Source of the DNA: Halobacteriovorax vibrionivorans | GTDB lineage: Bacteria > Bdellovibrionota > Bacteriovoracia > Bacteriovoracales > Bacteriovoracaceae | DNA: 64,000 nucleotides | Assembly (NCBI RefSeq): GCF_003346865.1 | Contig: NZ_QDKL01000002.1 | Coordinates: 248,001-312,000, forward strand | Reading direction: 5' to 3' | Shown: positions 1 to 7,592 of the stretch, in pieces | Numbering within the stretch: the first letter of the stretch is position 1 | Layout: each line of letters begins with the position of its first letter | The notes under the pieces: model-generated | What the model saw: the letters and a program-made list of their open reading frames with translations, nothing else | What the model was told of the DNA's origin: nothing | The model's database searches: none | Program-made: the position numbers and the translations under genes

Positions 1-455
1 TTCAAATCTTTTGATATATCATCACTTAATTGTGTTTTAGAGGGATATTCTTTTAGATTTTTAAATGAGTTATATATAGTTTTTCCCTCTGTAAAAGACC
101 AGATATACTTATCAAAGCTACCAAACTCTTTTTGAATCTTTAAAAAAGCCTTTGCGTTTGAAATAGTTGACTCGATTTTAAGGCGATTTCTAATAATTCC
201 TGGATTATTCATAAGTTTTTCAACTTTAGCAGGGGTAATCTTTGAGACCTTCTTTATATCAAATTGGTAAAAGGCCTTACGATAATTATCACGCTTCTTG
301 AGAACTGTTTCCCAGCTAAGCCCGGCCTGGGCACCCTCTAAAATGAGGAATTCAAATAATACTTGATCATCATGCACAGGTCTTCCCCATTCACGGTCAT
401 GGTACTTCACATATTGGTCGTTAGTTAATTTAAGCCACGGGCATCTTTCTTTCAT
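1..455 (-). CDS. tag: DNA-3-methyladenine glycosylase I, 3' end cut by window edge
   Basis: Base-excision repair enzyme that removes 3-methyladenine from alkylated DNA. The first 151 codons are visible and the gene runs off the left edge. I recognise the Tag N-terminus: a Cys close to the start (KERCPW), the YHDREWG block with the His that with that Cys belongs to the family's zinc snap, and the EGAQAGLSW...KKRDNYR block that carries the catalytic-pocket glutamate. The E. coli enzyme is about 187 residues, so roughly 35 residues are missing here. The start at 455 has no Shine-Dalgarno but has TATAAT seven bases upstream, so the mRNA may be leaderless. It is divergent from the symporter gene that follows. 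Confidence 0.93.
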   Translation of the reverse strand, partial: MKERCPWLKLTNDQYVKYHDREWGRPVHDDQVLFEFLILEGAQAGLSWETVLKKRDNYRKAFYQFDIKKVSKITPAKVEKLMNNPGIIRNRLKIESTISNAKAFLKIQKEFGSFDKYIWSFTEGKTIYNSFKNLKEYPSKTQLSDDISKDL

Positions 456-462
456 AGAAAAA

Positions 463-468
463 ATTATA
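463..468 (-). promoter_or_regulatory. -10 hexamer of tag, placed for a leaderless mRNA
   Basis: On the minus strand a perfect TATAAT lies seven bases before the ATG of tag. With normal -10 to start-point spacing, transcription would begin within one base of the start codon. There is no purine-rich ribosome-binding site in between (the spacer is TTTTTCT). Confidence 0.55.
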
Positions 469-531
469 TCTCTTTTTTTAATTACGGTTAAGTATTAAAA
501 TATAAGCTAGTGCTTTAAAGAAGGAAAATAA

Positions 532-1806
532 ATGAAAAAAGTCGTTAAAAATCTTAGCTTCTGGGTCCTTATCGCTGGGATTCTAGGGTATATATTTGGG
601 TCAATTTTTGGTGACCCATCTTGGGCAACAATGAAGACGCCACCAAACTTCTATCAAATAATCGTTATGATTAAGTCAGTATTTATTAGTGCTCTTAAGA
701 TGATGATTGCACCAATGATTTTCTTCTCTCTTATCGGAGGGATTATCAATATTGGTGAAATCACAAAGCTTAAATCAATGGGACTAGTGACTATCACTTA
801 CTATGTCTCAACGACGATTATCGCAATTATGATTGGCCTTACTGCTGTTTTCTTTATTCATCCATGGAAGAATTCAGGTGTTACCATAAAGACCAAGGAT
901 ACAATTACTCAACAAAAGCCTGCTCAGTTTATTGAAGAAGGCTCAAACTCGATTCCTGTAGTTATTAAGAAAGTATTTGAGACAGCTCTTGTTAACCCAT
1001 TTCACGCTCTTGCAAATAATAATATTTTAGGAATTGTAACTGCGGCACTTCTACTTGGGATGTCATTATTAATTGTTCATCATACATCAAATCCACTATA
1101 TCAAATCGTAAAGGACCTCAATATTGTCATAAATAAGGTACTTCATTGGATTATTAACCTTAGTCCAATTGGAATCTTTGCCATCGTCTTTGATTTTAAG
1201 GTGAAGGTTTCTGGAGATATCTTTAGTGAGCTGCTTTCATTTGCCCTACTAGTCTTTGGGGCCACCATGGTTCACGGCCTTTTGGTTTTACCATCAATAG
1301 CTTGGTTCTTTGGAAAGCTTAATCCAATTGATCTATTTAAAAAGACGGCCCGTCCCCTTCTTCTTGCCCTGTCAACAGCATCAAGTTCAGCAACTCTTCC
1401 TGTTACAATGCAAACTTGTGAAGAAGAGTTAGGAGTTACAAAAGGAGTCAGTGGTTTTGTTTTTCCTCTCGGTGCTACAATGAATATGGATGGTACAGCA
1501 TTATTTGAAGGTATTGCGGCCATCTTTTTGGCAAATCTCTACGGGATTGAATTATCTGGTGTTGCCATGTTCTCAATATTCTTTATGGCAATGCTCTCAT
1601 CTGTTGGAGCTCCAGGAATGCCATCAGGTTCAATGTCGGGAATGCAAATGGTATTATTAGCGGCCGGGATTCCTCTTGAAGCAATTGGTATCCTCCTTGT
1701 GATTGAAAGGCCTCTAGACACATTTAGAACGGCCGTGAATGTGGAAGGTGATATCATTGGTGCTGTCGTCACTCAAAGATACTTAGATAAAAGAGAAGCA
1801 ACTTAG
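532..1806 (+). CDS. Dicarboxylate/amino acid:cation symporter (DAACS family)
   Basis: Inner-membrane secondary transporter of 424 residues, in the GltP/DctA/SstT (SLC1) family, taking up acidic amino acids or C4-dicarboxylates with protons or sodium. The serine-rich re-entrant hairpin (TASSSATLPVT, around residue 285), the conserved NMDGTA motif (around 315) and a second hairpin rich in Gly/Ser/Pro (SSVGAPGMPSGS, around 360) are all present in family order, with hydrophobic membrane segments from the N-terminus. The start has a GAAGG ribosome-binding site eight bases upstream. It is a single gene, convergent with yceI. The exact substrate cannot be read from the sequence. Confidence 0.93.
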   Translation: MKKVVKNLSFWVLIAGILGYIFGSIFGDPSWATMKTPPNFYQIIVMIKSVFISALKMMIAPMIFFSLIGGIINIGEITKLKSMGLVTITYYVSTTIIAIMIGLTAVFFIHPWKNSGVTIKTKDTITQQKPAQFIEEGSNSIPVVIKKVFETALVNPFHALANNNILGIVTAALLLGMSLLIVHHTSNPLYQIVKDLNIVINKVLHWIINLSPIGIFAIVFDFKVKVSGDIFSELLSFALLVFGATMVHGLLVLPSIAWFFGKLNPIDLFKKTARPLLLALSTASSSATLPVTMQTCEEELGVTKGVSGFVFPLGATMNMDGTALFEGIAAIFLANLYGIELSGVAMFSIFFMAMLSSVGAPGMPSGSMSGMQMVLLAAGIPLEAIGILLVIERPLDTFRTAVNVEGDIIGAVVTQRYLDKREAT

Positions 1807-1818
1807 AAGAAATAAAAA

Positions 1819-1838
1819 AGGGCCTCATTTGAGGCCCT
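1819..1838 (-). terminator. Intrinsic terminator between convergent genes
   Basis: Eight-base stem AGGGCCTC/GAGGCCCT with an ATTT loop. The U-tract (TTTTTTATTT) is on the minus-strand side, so it best terminates the YceI gene. The plus-strand symporter transcript would form the same hairpin without a U-run. Confidence 0.8.
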
Positions 1839-1867
1839 ATGTACTATTTGAGAGAGTCTTAACCTAA

Positions 1868-2407
1868 CTACTTAAGAACAACATTAAATGCTAGGCTAAC
1901 TTTATTATCAATTGCCTTATCACCTAAACTTTTGAAGAAGCTTTTAGATCCGTACTTAATTCCAAAATCTGTTCTATCAAACTCAAGTGTTCCAACAAAT
2001 TTCTTTCCATTATTAGCAGCAAGGAAAGTTACTTCCTTTGTTTTACCCATAATTGTCATGTCCGCTATTACTGTAAAACCTTTTACTTCTTTAATTTTTA
2101 ATGTAGCAGTTGGGTATTTCTTTACGTTGAAGAAGTCTTCATTTTTAAGGTGACCATTTAATTTATCTAGCCACTCACCTTCAAGATCTGTTGCTGTAAA
2201 AGAATTCATATCAACGACAACTGTTCCTGATACAAGCTGACCTTTTTCAACTTTAACATCACCTGATTTAATTTTAACTGTACCAAAGTGGCGACCTGTT
2301 ACTTTTGTTCCCTGCCAGTAAATCGTTGACTTAGCAGTGTCGATTGTCGCTGCATTTGTTGTTAAAACCGTTACCGCAGCAAAAGCAAAAACTAATAACT
2401 TCTTCAT
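1868..2407 (-). CDS. Secreted YceI family protein
   Basis: Periplasmic lipocalin-like protein of 179 residues. YceI proteins bind isoprenoid or other amphipathic molecules in a beta-barrel. Visible: signal peptide MKKLLVFAFAAVTVLTTNA with an Ala cleavage site, then the YceI pattern (IDTAKSTIYWQGTKVTG, SGTVVVDMNSFTATDLEG..L..HLKNEDFFNVKKYPTATLKI, FDRTDFGIKYGS). An ATG five codons upstream is in frame, but the GGAGG ribosome-binding site overlaps those codons, so the start at 2407 is preferred. It is divergent from a LysR-type regulator that may control it. A second, more divergent YceI-like protein is encoded at 25531-26091. Confidence 0.9.
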   Translation of the reverse strand: MKKLLVFAFAAVTVLTTNAATIDTAKSTIYWQGTKVTGRHFGTVKIKSGDVKVEKGQLVSGTVVVDMNSFTATDLEGEWLDKLNGHLKNEDFFNVKKYPTATLKIKEVKGFTVIADMTIMGKTKEVTFLAANNGKKFVGTLEFDRTDFGIKYGSKSFFKSLGDKAIDNKVSLAFNVVLK

Positions 2408-2454
2408 AATATTTTCCTCCATTTGATTATTGAATTATGAAATTTCTTAAAAAT

Positions 2455-2463
2455 ATAATAGCA
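2455..2463 (-). promoter_or_regulatory. Extended -10 promoter of the YceI gene
   Basis: Minus-strand TGcTATTAT, an extended -10 element. The predicted start point is about 40 bases before the ATG, leaving a leader that contains the GGAGG ribosome-binding site. It lies 40-60 bases from the divergent lysR promoter, so one bound regulator could affect both. Confidence 0.5.
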
Positions 2464-2504
2464 AAACATAGTGGAAAATAAAGATCATTATTGGCGACAA
2501 GTTG

Positions 2505-2513
2505 TGCTATAAT
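2505..2513 (+). promoter_or_regulatory. Extended -10 of lysR gene, predicted leaderless
   Basis: A perfect extended -10 (TGcTATAAT) ends exactly six bases before the ATG at 2520, placing the expected transcription start on the A of the start codon. No Shine-Dalgarno exists upstream of the ATG. The -35 region is weak, as is usual when an extended -10 is present. Confidence 0.6.
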
Positions 2514-2519
2514 TAGTCC

Positions 2520-3386
2520 ATGATTTGGATAACGATAGAACAGATAAAATGCCTTCAGGCCCTTGATGAGGCCGGCAGTTTCACTAAAGCCGCAACAGCA
2601 CTAGCAAAGGCGAAGTCTGCGGTAATTTACTCAATTAACAATCTCGAAGAGCAAGTAGGATTCCCTCTTGTGGACCGAACGAGCTACCGACCTCAAATTA
2701 CTAATAAAGGTAGAGACTTTCTCAATGAAGCGGCCAAGCTAACAGCTCAATATGATCATCTTATTGAAAAAACCAAGCAAATTTCATCTAACGTAGAGAC
2801 TCGCGTTTCCATTTCAGTATCAGGAATCTACGAACAAGAAAAGCTTTATCCAATTATCAAAAAGGCCATGTCGCTTTACCCTTCCACAGAAATTATTCTT
2901 GAAAAAGAAATACTAAGCGGAGAGAAAATGCTCATGGAAGGTCGAGTTGATTTAGCAATATTTGAAGATCTTTCTCGTACGAAAAATTTTGAGTTCAAGC
3001 CTGTTGGTGAAGTTGATATGTACCTAGTTATTGCAAAAGATCATCCTTTTCTTGATTTACCTAAGAAAGAACAGAGTTTCGCTAGTCTTGTGCAATATCC
3101 ACAAATCATCCAAAGAAGTACCATTCCGGATGACACAATAAAAATTGGTGTAATGGATGAAGCTTTAAAGTGGCGAGTAACCGATACTCCTTCAAAGAAA
3201 GAGATAATTCTTAATGGTTTTGGCTGGGGACGTCTGCCCTCAACGATGATTAGAGATGAGCTTAAGAAAGGTAGCTTGGTTCATCTTAAGTCCCTAGAGA
3301 AGAAATCACTTGTAAAATTCTGTCTCGGACACAAAAAAGGCCATCAACTAGGAGAAGTGGCCCGATTTATCTGGGATTCTTTCTAG
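2520..3386 (+). CDS. LysR family transcriptional regulator
   Basis: DNA-binding regulator of 288 residues, close to the usual LysR length. The N-terminal winged helix-turn-helix covers about residues 1-65 (IEQIKCLQALDEAGSFTKAA, then SAVIYSINNLEEQVG and LVDRTSYRPQITNKG), followed by a substrate-binding fold from about residue 90 that would sense a small molecule. It is divergently transcribed from the YceI gene, the classic arrangement in which a LysR protein controls its neighbour. The effector is unknown. The start codon sits directly on a predicted transcription start, so the transcript is probably leaderless. Confidence 0.9.
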   Translation: MIWITIEQIKCLQALDEAGSFTKAATALAKAKSAVIYSINNLEEQVGFPLVDRTSYRPQITNKGRDFLNEAAKLTAQYDHLIEKTKQISSNVETRVSISVSGIYEQEKLYPIIKKAMSLYPSTEIILEKEILSGEKMLMEGRVDLAIFEDLSRTKNFEFKPVGEVDMYLVIAKDHPFLDLPKKEQSFASLVQYPQIIQRSTIPDDTIKIGVMDEALKWRVTDTPSKKEIILNGFGWGRLPSTMIRDELKKGSLVHLKSLEKKSLVKFCLGHKKGHQLGEVARFIWDSF

Positions 3387-3484
3387 ATACCTAAAAGAAT
3401 TACCTATTTTCAAAGGTTTTCTCCCTTTTTTCAGTGATAAGTGTTAGGTTGGGCCATTATTATTGATTTAAACACAAGGTCCAA

Positions 3485-3865
3485 ATGGAAACTATTTATA
3501 TTGGAAATCTCAATTACAAGACTTCTGCACAAAACCTTAAGGGAATTTTTTCTCGCTACGGTAAAGTAAGTGATGTGAATCTTCTTAAAATTCCAGGAAC
3601 TGAAAAAAGTAAAGGTATTGCTTTTGTAAAAATGCAAAAGAAAGACCAGGCACAAAAGGCCATAGATAGTCTAAATGCCACTCAACTTGATGGTAGAACT
3701 GTTAAGGTCTCATTTGCAATTGATAATCACGAAGTAAAAAAGCAGCGTGAAGTGGAAGATAAGAAAAAAGTAGCTAAAGAAATAAGCGAAGAAAAAATTA
3801 TTGTCGCTAAGAAACGTCGCCGTCGTCGTGGCCTACAAGAATTATTTGATAACGTTAGAAAGTAG
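3485..3865 (+). CDS. Small RNA-binding protein with one RRM domain and basic tail
   Basis: A 126-residue cytoplasmic RNA-binding protein. Residues 1-75 form an RNA recognition motif with RNP2 (IYIGNL) and RNP1 (KGIAFVKM) in the right order. Aromatic residues occur in both, although the last RNP1 aromatic is replaced. Residues 80-126 are charged and end in a basic stretch (KKRRRRRG) that could add non-specific RNA affinity. It starts behind an AAGG site and is first in a three-gene unit with a DUF1456 protein and an S1-domain protein. Bacterial one-RRM proteins are known from cyanobacteria and proteobacteria. The RNA target is unknown. Confidence 0.88.
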   Translation: METIYIGNLNYKTSAQNLKGIFSRYGKVSDVNLLKIPGTEKSKGIAFVKMQKKDQAQKAIDSLNATQLDGRTVKVSFAIDNHEVKKQREVEDKKKVAKEISEEKIIVAKKRRRRRGLQELFDNVRK

Positions 3866-3873
3866 GCACTGAA

Positions 3874-4236
3874 ATGACGAATAATGATATTTTAAAAAAG
3901 CTGCGAATTGCTCTTTCTCTAAAAGATTTTGAAATCATCGAAATCTTAAAACTTGTCGAATTTGAAATGACTAAAACTGAACTTTCAGCTCTATTTCGAA
4001 AAGATGATCACCCTAATTATAAGGAATGTGGCGATCAAGTACTAAGAAAGTTTCTAAATGGTTTAATCATTAAAAACCGTGGAACGAGAGAAGAAAGGGC
4101 CGAAAAAGCTGCGGCCAATGCAAAGAAGCCTACAGCAAATAAAGCGGCTCCAAAAACAAAGAAACACTCAAAGGTAAAATCAAATGGTTCATATAGGAAA
4201 AATAAACCTTCTAAAGGTCCTAAAAAAACTTCATAA
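3874..4236 (+). CDS. DUF1456 (YehS-like) protein with one repeat
   Basis: A 120-residue protein. Residues 1-72 match one DUF1456 unit (NNDILKKLRIALSLKDFEIIEIL...ELSALFRKDDHPNYKECGDQVLRKFLNGLI). E. coli YehS carries two such units in about 156 residues; here there is only the second type, followed by a Lys/Ala-rich basic tail that suggests nucleic-acid contact. It begins eight bases after the RRM gene and its last 53 bases overlap the start of the S1-domain gene in another frame, so the three are almost certainly one operon. The function of the family is not established. Confidence 0.82.
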   Translation: MTNNDILKKLRIALSLKDFEIIEILKLVEFEMTKTELSALFRKDDHPNYKECGDQVLRKFLNGLIIKNRGTREERAEKAAANAKKPTANKAAPKTKKHSKVKSNGSYRKNKPSKGPKKTS

Positions 4237-5029
4237 CGGTTATCGTCTAATTGACCAAGAAGGAACTCAGGAAGTCTTTCTTCCAGAGGACTTCGCACCT
4301 TTAAAAATCACAATCGGTGGTGACTTAAAGGTCTTCATCTATCCAGATACTCAGGGAGAGCTAGTGGCAACAACAGAGATGCCATTTGCATGTGTTGGTG
4401 AGTATGCTCTTTTAAAAGTTGTTGAAGTTCAAGAGTTTGGTGCTTTCTTTGATTTTGGTATTAGTAAAGATCTACTCGTTCCTGGAAATGAACAAAAAAT
4501 AAAAGTACGTCCATATGAGTCTCACCTTGTACGAGTTTGTAAAGAGGACGGTACAGGGAGAATCTTTGGTACAACAAAACTTGGCCAATATATTCAAGGC
4601 TCAGACTTTGATATAAGTGAAGGAGATCAAGTTGATATTCAAATTGCTTCTCAAACTGAGCTTGGTCATCGTGTAATTGTAAATCGTAAATTTATTGGAA
4701 TGATCTATAAGAATGAAACATTCCAACGAGTTTTAGTTGGTAATACATATCAAGCATTTGTAAAAAAGATCCGTGAAGACGGACTTGTGGATGTGGCCTT
4801 GCAAGAACAAGGAATTAAAAACTTAGTTGATTCAAAAGATGTTATTTTAGACTTTTTAAAACGCAATGGCGGCTCAAGTATCTTACATGACAAAAGTTCA
4901 CCAGAAGATATTAAGAACTTTCTAGGAATGAGTAAGAAAACATTTAAGAAATCGATTGGTATGCTTTACAAAGACAAGCTTATCGAAATAAATGATAATG
5001 GAATAAAATTAGTAGAAGATAATAGATAA
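4184..5029 (+). CDS. CvfB-like S1-domain RNA-binding protein
   Basis: A 281-residue protein of the CvfB/YitL family: tandem S1-like OB folds and a C-terminal winged helix. The start is typical of the family (VHIGKINLLKV...GYRLIDQEG...VFLPEDF). A second S1-like unit follows around residues 70-130 (YALLKVVEVQEFGAFFDFGISKDLLVP), a third around 145-210, and a winged helix at the C-terminus (LGMSKKTFKKSIGMLYKDKLI). CvfB affects virulence and RNA metabolism in staphylococci. The start at 4184 is supported by an AAAGG site nine bases upstream, which makes it overlap the DUF1456 gene by 53 bases. Confidence 0.88.
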   Translation: MVHIGKINLLKVLKKLHNGYRLIDQEGTQEVFLPEDFAPLKITIGGDLKVFIYPDTQGELVATTEMPFACVGEYALLKVVEVQEFGAFFDFGISKDLLVPGNEQKIKVRPYESHLVRVCKEDGTGRIFGTTKLGQYIQGSDFDISEGDQVDIQIASQTELGHRVIVNRKFIGMIYKNETFQRVLVGNTYQAFVKKIREDGLVDVALQEQGIKNLVDSKDVILDFLKRNGGSSILHDKSSPEDIKNFLGMSKKTFKKSIGMLYKDKLIEINDNGIKLVEDNR

Positions 5030-5031
5030 AG

Positions 5032-5059
5032 AAAAGCCTCGCAAAAGCGAGGCTTTTTT
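5032..5059. terminator. Bidirectional intrinsic terminator
   Basis: Strong stem AAAAGCCTCGC/GCGAGGCTTTT with an AAAA loop and a T6 tract on the plus strand, just after the S1-domain gene. On the minus strand the same hairpin is followed by TTTTCTTT and can end the cold-shock gene transcript. Confidence 0.9.
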
Positions 5060-5087
5060 AATAAGTGAATTTGCAATATTATATATA

Positions 5088-5282
5088 TTAATTAGTTACT
5101 TTAACATTAATAGCGCATGGACCTTTTGGACCTTCACCTAATTCGTATTCTACTTTGTCACCATCATTAGGTTCTCCACCTTGAACTGATGAAATGTGAA
5201 AGAAAAGATCTCCACCATCATCTTTTGTGATGAAACCGAAACCCTTTGTTGAATTGTAGAACTTAACTGTACCTGTACTCAT
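5088..5282 (-). CDS. Cold-shock domain protein
   Basis: A 64-residue single CSD protein, an RNA chaperone that melts structure in mRNA. Both nucleic-acid-binding motifs are intact: KGFGFIT (RNP1) and LFFHIS (RNP2-like), in the order normal for CspA. It is a single gene ending in the terminator at 5032-5059. The 105 bases between it and the HIT gene are A/T-rich and must hold its promoter and leader. A second, longer Csp is at 61262-61480. Confidence 0.95.
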   Translation of the reverse strand: MSTGTVKFYNSTKGFGFITKDDGGDLFFHISSVQGGEPNDGDKVEYELGEGPKGPCAINVKVTN

Positions 5283-5387
5283 TTTAATAAACCTCTTAAA
5301 AAAATTGTTTTTGTTAAGATAATTTTACCCTACAAGTAGCCAAATACCTACGAAAAAAGGAAAAAAAATTTATTTTGCTGTCCATTG

Positions 5388-5789
5388 TCAGTTTTGTGAA
5401 AAAGCCTCTTTAAGTTTCACTTCTAACTCTTTGATTTTAAATGATTCTTTTTTTGACTTTGTGCCCCATATAGCTCCGGGCCACGCTCTATCACTAGAGT
5501 AACGAGCGATAATATGAACATGTAATTGCGCAACTATATTCCCTAGAGCGCCAATATTTATCTTCTCAGGCCCAAAATTCTTATCAAAAAATAATGAAAC
5601 CTCGTTAATTTCATCCATCAATTGTATTTGATCCTGACGTGATAATTCATGCACTTCTCTTATGTCTTCAAGACGTGGAATTAAAACGGCCCATGGGTTT
5701 TCAGTATCGGGAAGAAGCATGAGCTTACAAAGCTTTAAGTCACAAATCTCTACTAAGTCTTTCTTTAAAGTTGGGTGTAAACTAAACAT
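5388..5789 (-). CDS. HIT family hydrolase
   Basis: A 133-residue protein of the histidine-triad superfamily (nucleotide phosphohydrolase or transferase). The triad reads QLHVHII, with Gln at the first histidine position, a form I know from many proteobacterial HIT proteins (COG0537) and therefore not a sign of decay. It overlaps the end of the upstream flavoprotein gene by eight bases and has an AAGGAA ribosome-binding site inside that gene, so the two are translated from one mRNA. The substrate is unknown. Confidence 0.87.
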   Translation of the reverse strand: MFSLHPTLKKDLVEICDLKLCKLMLLPDTENPWAVLIPRLEDIREVHELSRQDQIQLMDEINEVSLFFDKNFGPEKINIGALGNIVAQLHVHIIARYSSDRAWPGAIWGTKSKKESFKIKELEVKLKEAFSQN

Positions 5790-6999
5790 TGAGTTTTCCT
5801 TTTATCGACTTCGCAACTTGAAAAGCTGTCGAAAAGCATCCTTGTAAGAGATATCCTCCAGTAGGTGCTTCAAAGTCTAACATCTCACCTATAAAGTAAT
5901 ATCGATCATTAATTTTCATACTTAGGTCTTCGTTTAATGAAGAAAAACAAACTCCACCAGATGTTGAAATGGCCTCATCCATTGGACGAGTTCTTCGAGC
6001 AGTAATTAAACAGTCCTTAATAACATGTGCAAGATATTCCTTATCAACTTGTGCCTTCTTGCGATCAAGAACTTCATACAAAAGAGCAAGTGCCACTTTA
6101 TCTAAACCTAATCCTTTCCTTAATCGATTTGTAAGAGAGTCTTTTCCCCTCTTAGTAACTTTCTCAAGGACTTCTTTAAAAGTGAGATCAGGCTTTAGGT
6201 CAATACTAATGACTCCTTCACCTACTTCATCAATTTCATCACGAACAAAGTTAGAGATAGCATAGATAGCGCCACCTTCTAGGCCATATGGAGTTAGCAT
6301 AATCTCACCTCGAGCAGACTCTCCTCGACTAGTCACAATGACATTCTTTACAAAGCCTCGGTCAACTTTTTCTAAAAAGTGCGATGACCATTCAACTTCA
6401 AAGCCACAATTCATGGCCTTTAGCTTACGGGTTTCAACTCCAAGTTTTTCGATATAATCGATCCACTTACCATCACTACCTGTCTTTTTCCAACTTCCGC
6501 CTCCAAGAGCGAAAATATAATAATCAGCTCTAACTATTTTTTGGGCATGCTCATGACGAAAGACAAGATCGCCATCATCAAGAATATATTCTAATTCGTG
6601 TTTTAAATGGAGATGAAAATTAGGATGATCTTTTAGGGCCTTCATCCATTGATAGAGAATATCAGCGGCCTTCATTTTCTTTGGAAAAATACGTCCGCTT
6701 GAACCAATAAACGTTTCTGTACCAAGCTCTTTTGCCCAATTAACAAGATCCATCGGAGTAAAGTCTTCAATATACTTTTTAAATCGCGCTTCATTAACAC
6801 CATAGCGCTTAACAAAGCTTGATAACTCTTCACCATGGGTAAGATTTAAGCCGCTATTTCCAGCAACTAAGAACTTCTTTCCAACTCCACCTGTTTTTTC
6901 ATAGAGGTGAACTTCAATATTATTTTTTAACAGCTCATATGCGCAGAAGAGGCCGGCCGGGCCTCCTCCAACGATGGCAACCTTTACTTGTTTTGACAT
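5782..6999 (-). CDS. BaiN/YhiN-type NAD(P)/FAD-dependent oxidoreductase
   Basis: A 405-residue flavoprotein of the HI0933/YhiN/BaiN family. It has an N-terminal Rossmann FAD site (VAIVGGGPAGLFCAYELL, glutamate 20 residues on), the family block KKFLVAGNSGLNLTHGE, and the C-terminal FAD closure ISTSGGVCFSSLNEDLSMK...YFIGEMLDFEAPTGGYLLQGCFSTA. The family is often labelled aminoacetone oxidase or dehydratase-associated flavoprotein and no single reaction can be assigned. The start at 6999 is chosen over an in-frame TTG two codons upstream because an extended -10 (TGtTAAAAT) lies exactly six bases before this ATG, predicting a leaderless message. It is followed by the HIT gene. Confidence 0.9.
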   Translation of the reverse strand: MSKQVKVAIVGGGPAGLFCAYELLKNNIEVHLYEKTGGVGKKFLVAGNSGLNLTHGEELSSFVKRYGVNEARFKKYIEDFTPMDLVNWAKELGTETFIGSSGRIFPKKMKAADILYQWMKALKDHPNFHLHLKHELEYILDDGDLVFRHEHAQKIVRADYYIFALGGGSWKKTGSDGKWIDYIEKLGVETRKLKAMNCGFEVEWSSHFLEKVDRGFVKNVIVTSRGESARGEIMLTPYGLEGGAIYAISNFVRDEIDEVGEGVISIDLKPDLTFKEVLEKVTKRGKDSLTNRLRKGLGLDKVALALLYEVLDRKKAQVDKEYLAHVIKDCLITARRTRPMDEAISTSGGVCFSSLNEDLSMKINDRYYFIGEMLDFEAPTGGYLLQGCFSTAFQVAKSIKGKLNV

Positions 7000-7005
7000 G
7001 TTCAA

Positions 7006-7014
7006 ATTTTAACA
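7006..7014 (-). promoter_or_regulatory. Extended -10 of the flavoprotein gene, predicted leaderless
   Basis: Minus-strand TGtTAAAAT followed by TTGAAC and then the ATG at 6999. The -10 to ATG distance (six bases) is identical to that at lysR. No Shine-Dalgarno is possible in this spacer. Confidence 0.6.
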
Positions 7015-7035
7015 TGCTAGCAAGTGACAGGAAAG

Positions 7036-7497
7036 TTATGCAGCTTTTGAGGAAATTGTATCCATATCAATTTTATATCTCAAAGCCTCGATTAATCGAT
7101 CAATCTTATCTTCAGAGATGGGCTCATGTTTACGAGAATCATTAATTAGGTCATTCCAAGCAACCACATGGTCAATGACATCCAGATCAACATCACTTAA
7201 TTTAATAAGTGCCATTGGCCAATTCTCAAAACTTCTGTGCTCAATCTCACGATCTGATAAGAGATTAACATTTTGATGTCTAGGATCGAGAATAATCTTA
7301 TTATAGGTATAGATAACGTCTTCTTTTTTTCCTTCAATCACTTGAAAGAAGAAACCGCCGTTGTACATGAGAACACCGGTGACATCACGGGCATTATTAT
7401 TTCGAAAGGATGCAGAAGTAATTTTATTCAAGTCGCGTTCTGCCTCAAATTCACTAGTCTTCTCACTAATGTAGATAATTTGATATTCATTACTCAT
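7036..7497 (-). CDS. BLUF-domain blue-light sensor protein
   Basis: A 153-residue protein made of one BLUF domain plus a C-terminal helical extension. BLUF domains bind FAD and change hydrogen bonding in blue light. The flavin-site residues are all there: Tyr9 (IIYIS), Asn33/34 (FRNNNARDVTG) and Gln52 (FFFQVIEG), as well as DPRHQNV and the SFENWPMALI strand with the Trp/Met pair. No effector domain is fused, so it must signal by protein contact, like the short BLUF proteins PixD or BlsA. The start at 7497 has AGGTGG six bases upstream; the in-frame extension upstream lacks a site. Confidence 0.92.
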   Translation of the reverse strand: MSNEYQIIYISEKTSEFEAERDLNKITSASFRNNNARDVTGVLMYNGGFFFQVIEGKKEDVIYTYNKIILDPRHQNVNLLSDREIEHRSFENWPMALIKLSDVDLDVIDHVVAWNDLINDSRKHEPISEDKIDRLIEALRYKIDMDTISSKAA

Positions 7498-7592
7498 TAT
7501 GAACCACCTTGCTCGTCTATTTCTTCCATTATAGATGTCCAAATAGATTCTTTTGAAGACAAGAATACTTAAATTGCTACTTAATAATGAAT

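Noticed and set aside
5388..5789. HIT protein with Gln in place of the first histidine of the triad.
   Set aside because: QLHVH-type triads are common in proteobacterial HIT proteins; the remaining two His residues are intact, so it is not a sign of inactivation.
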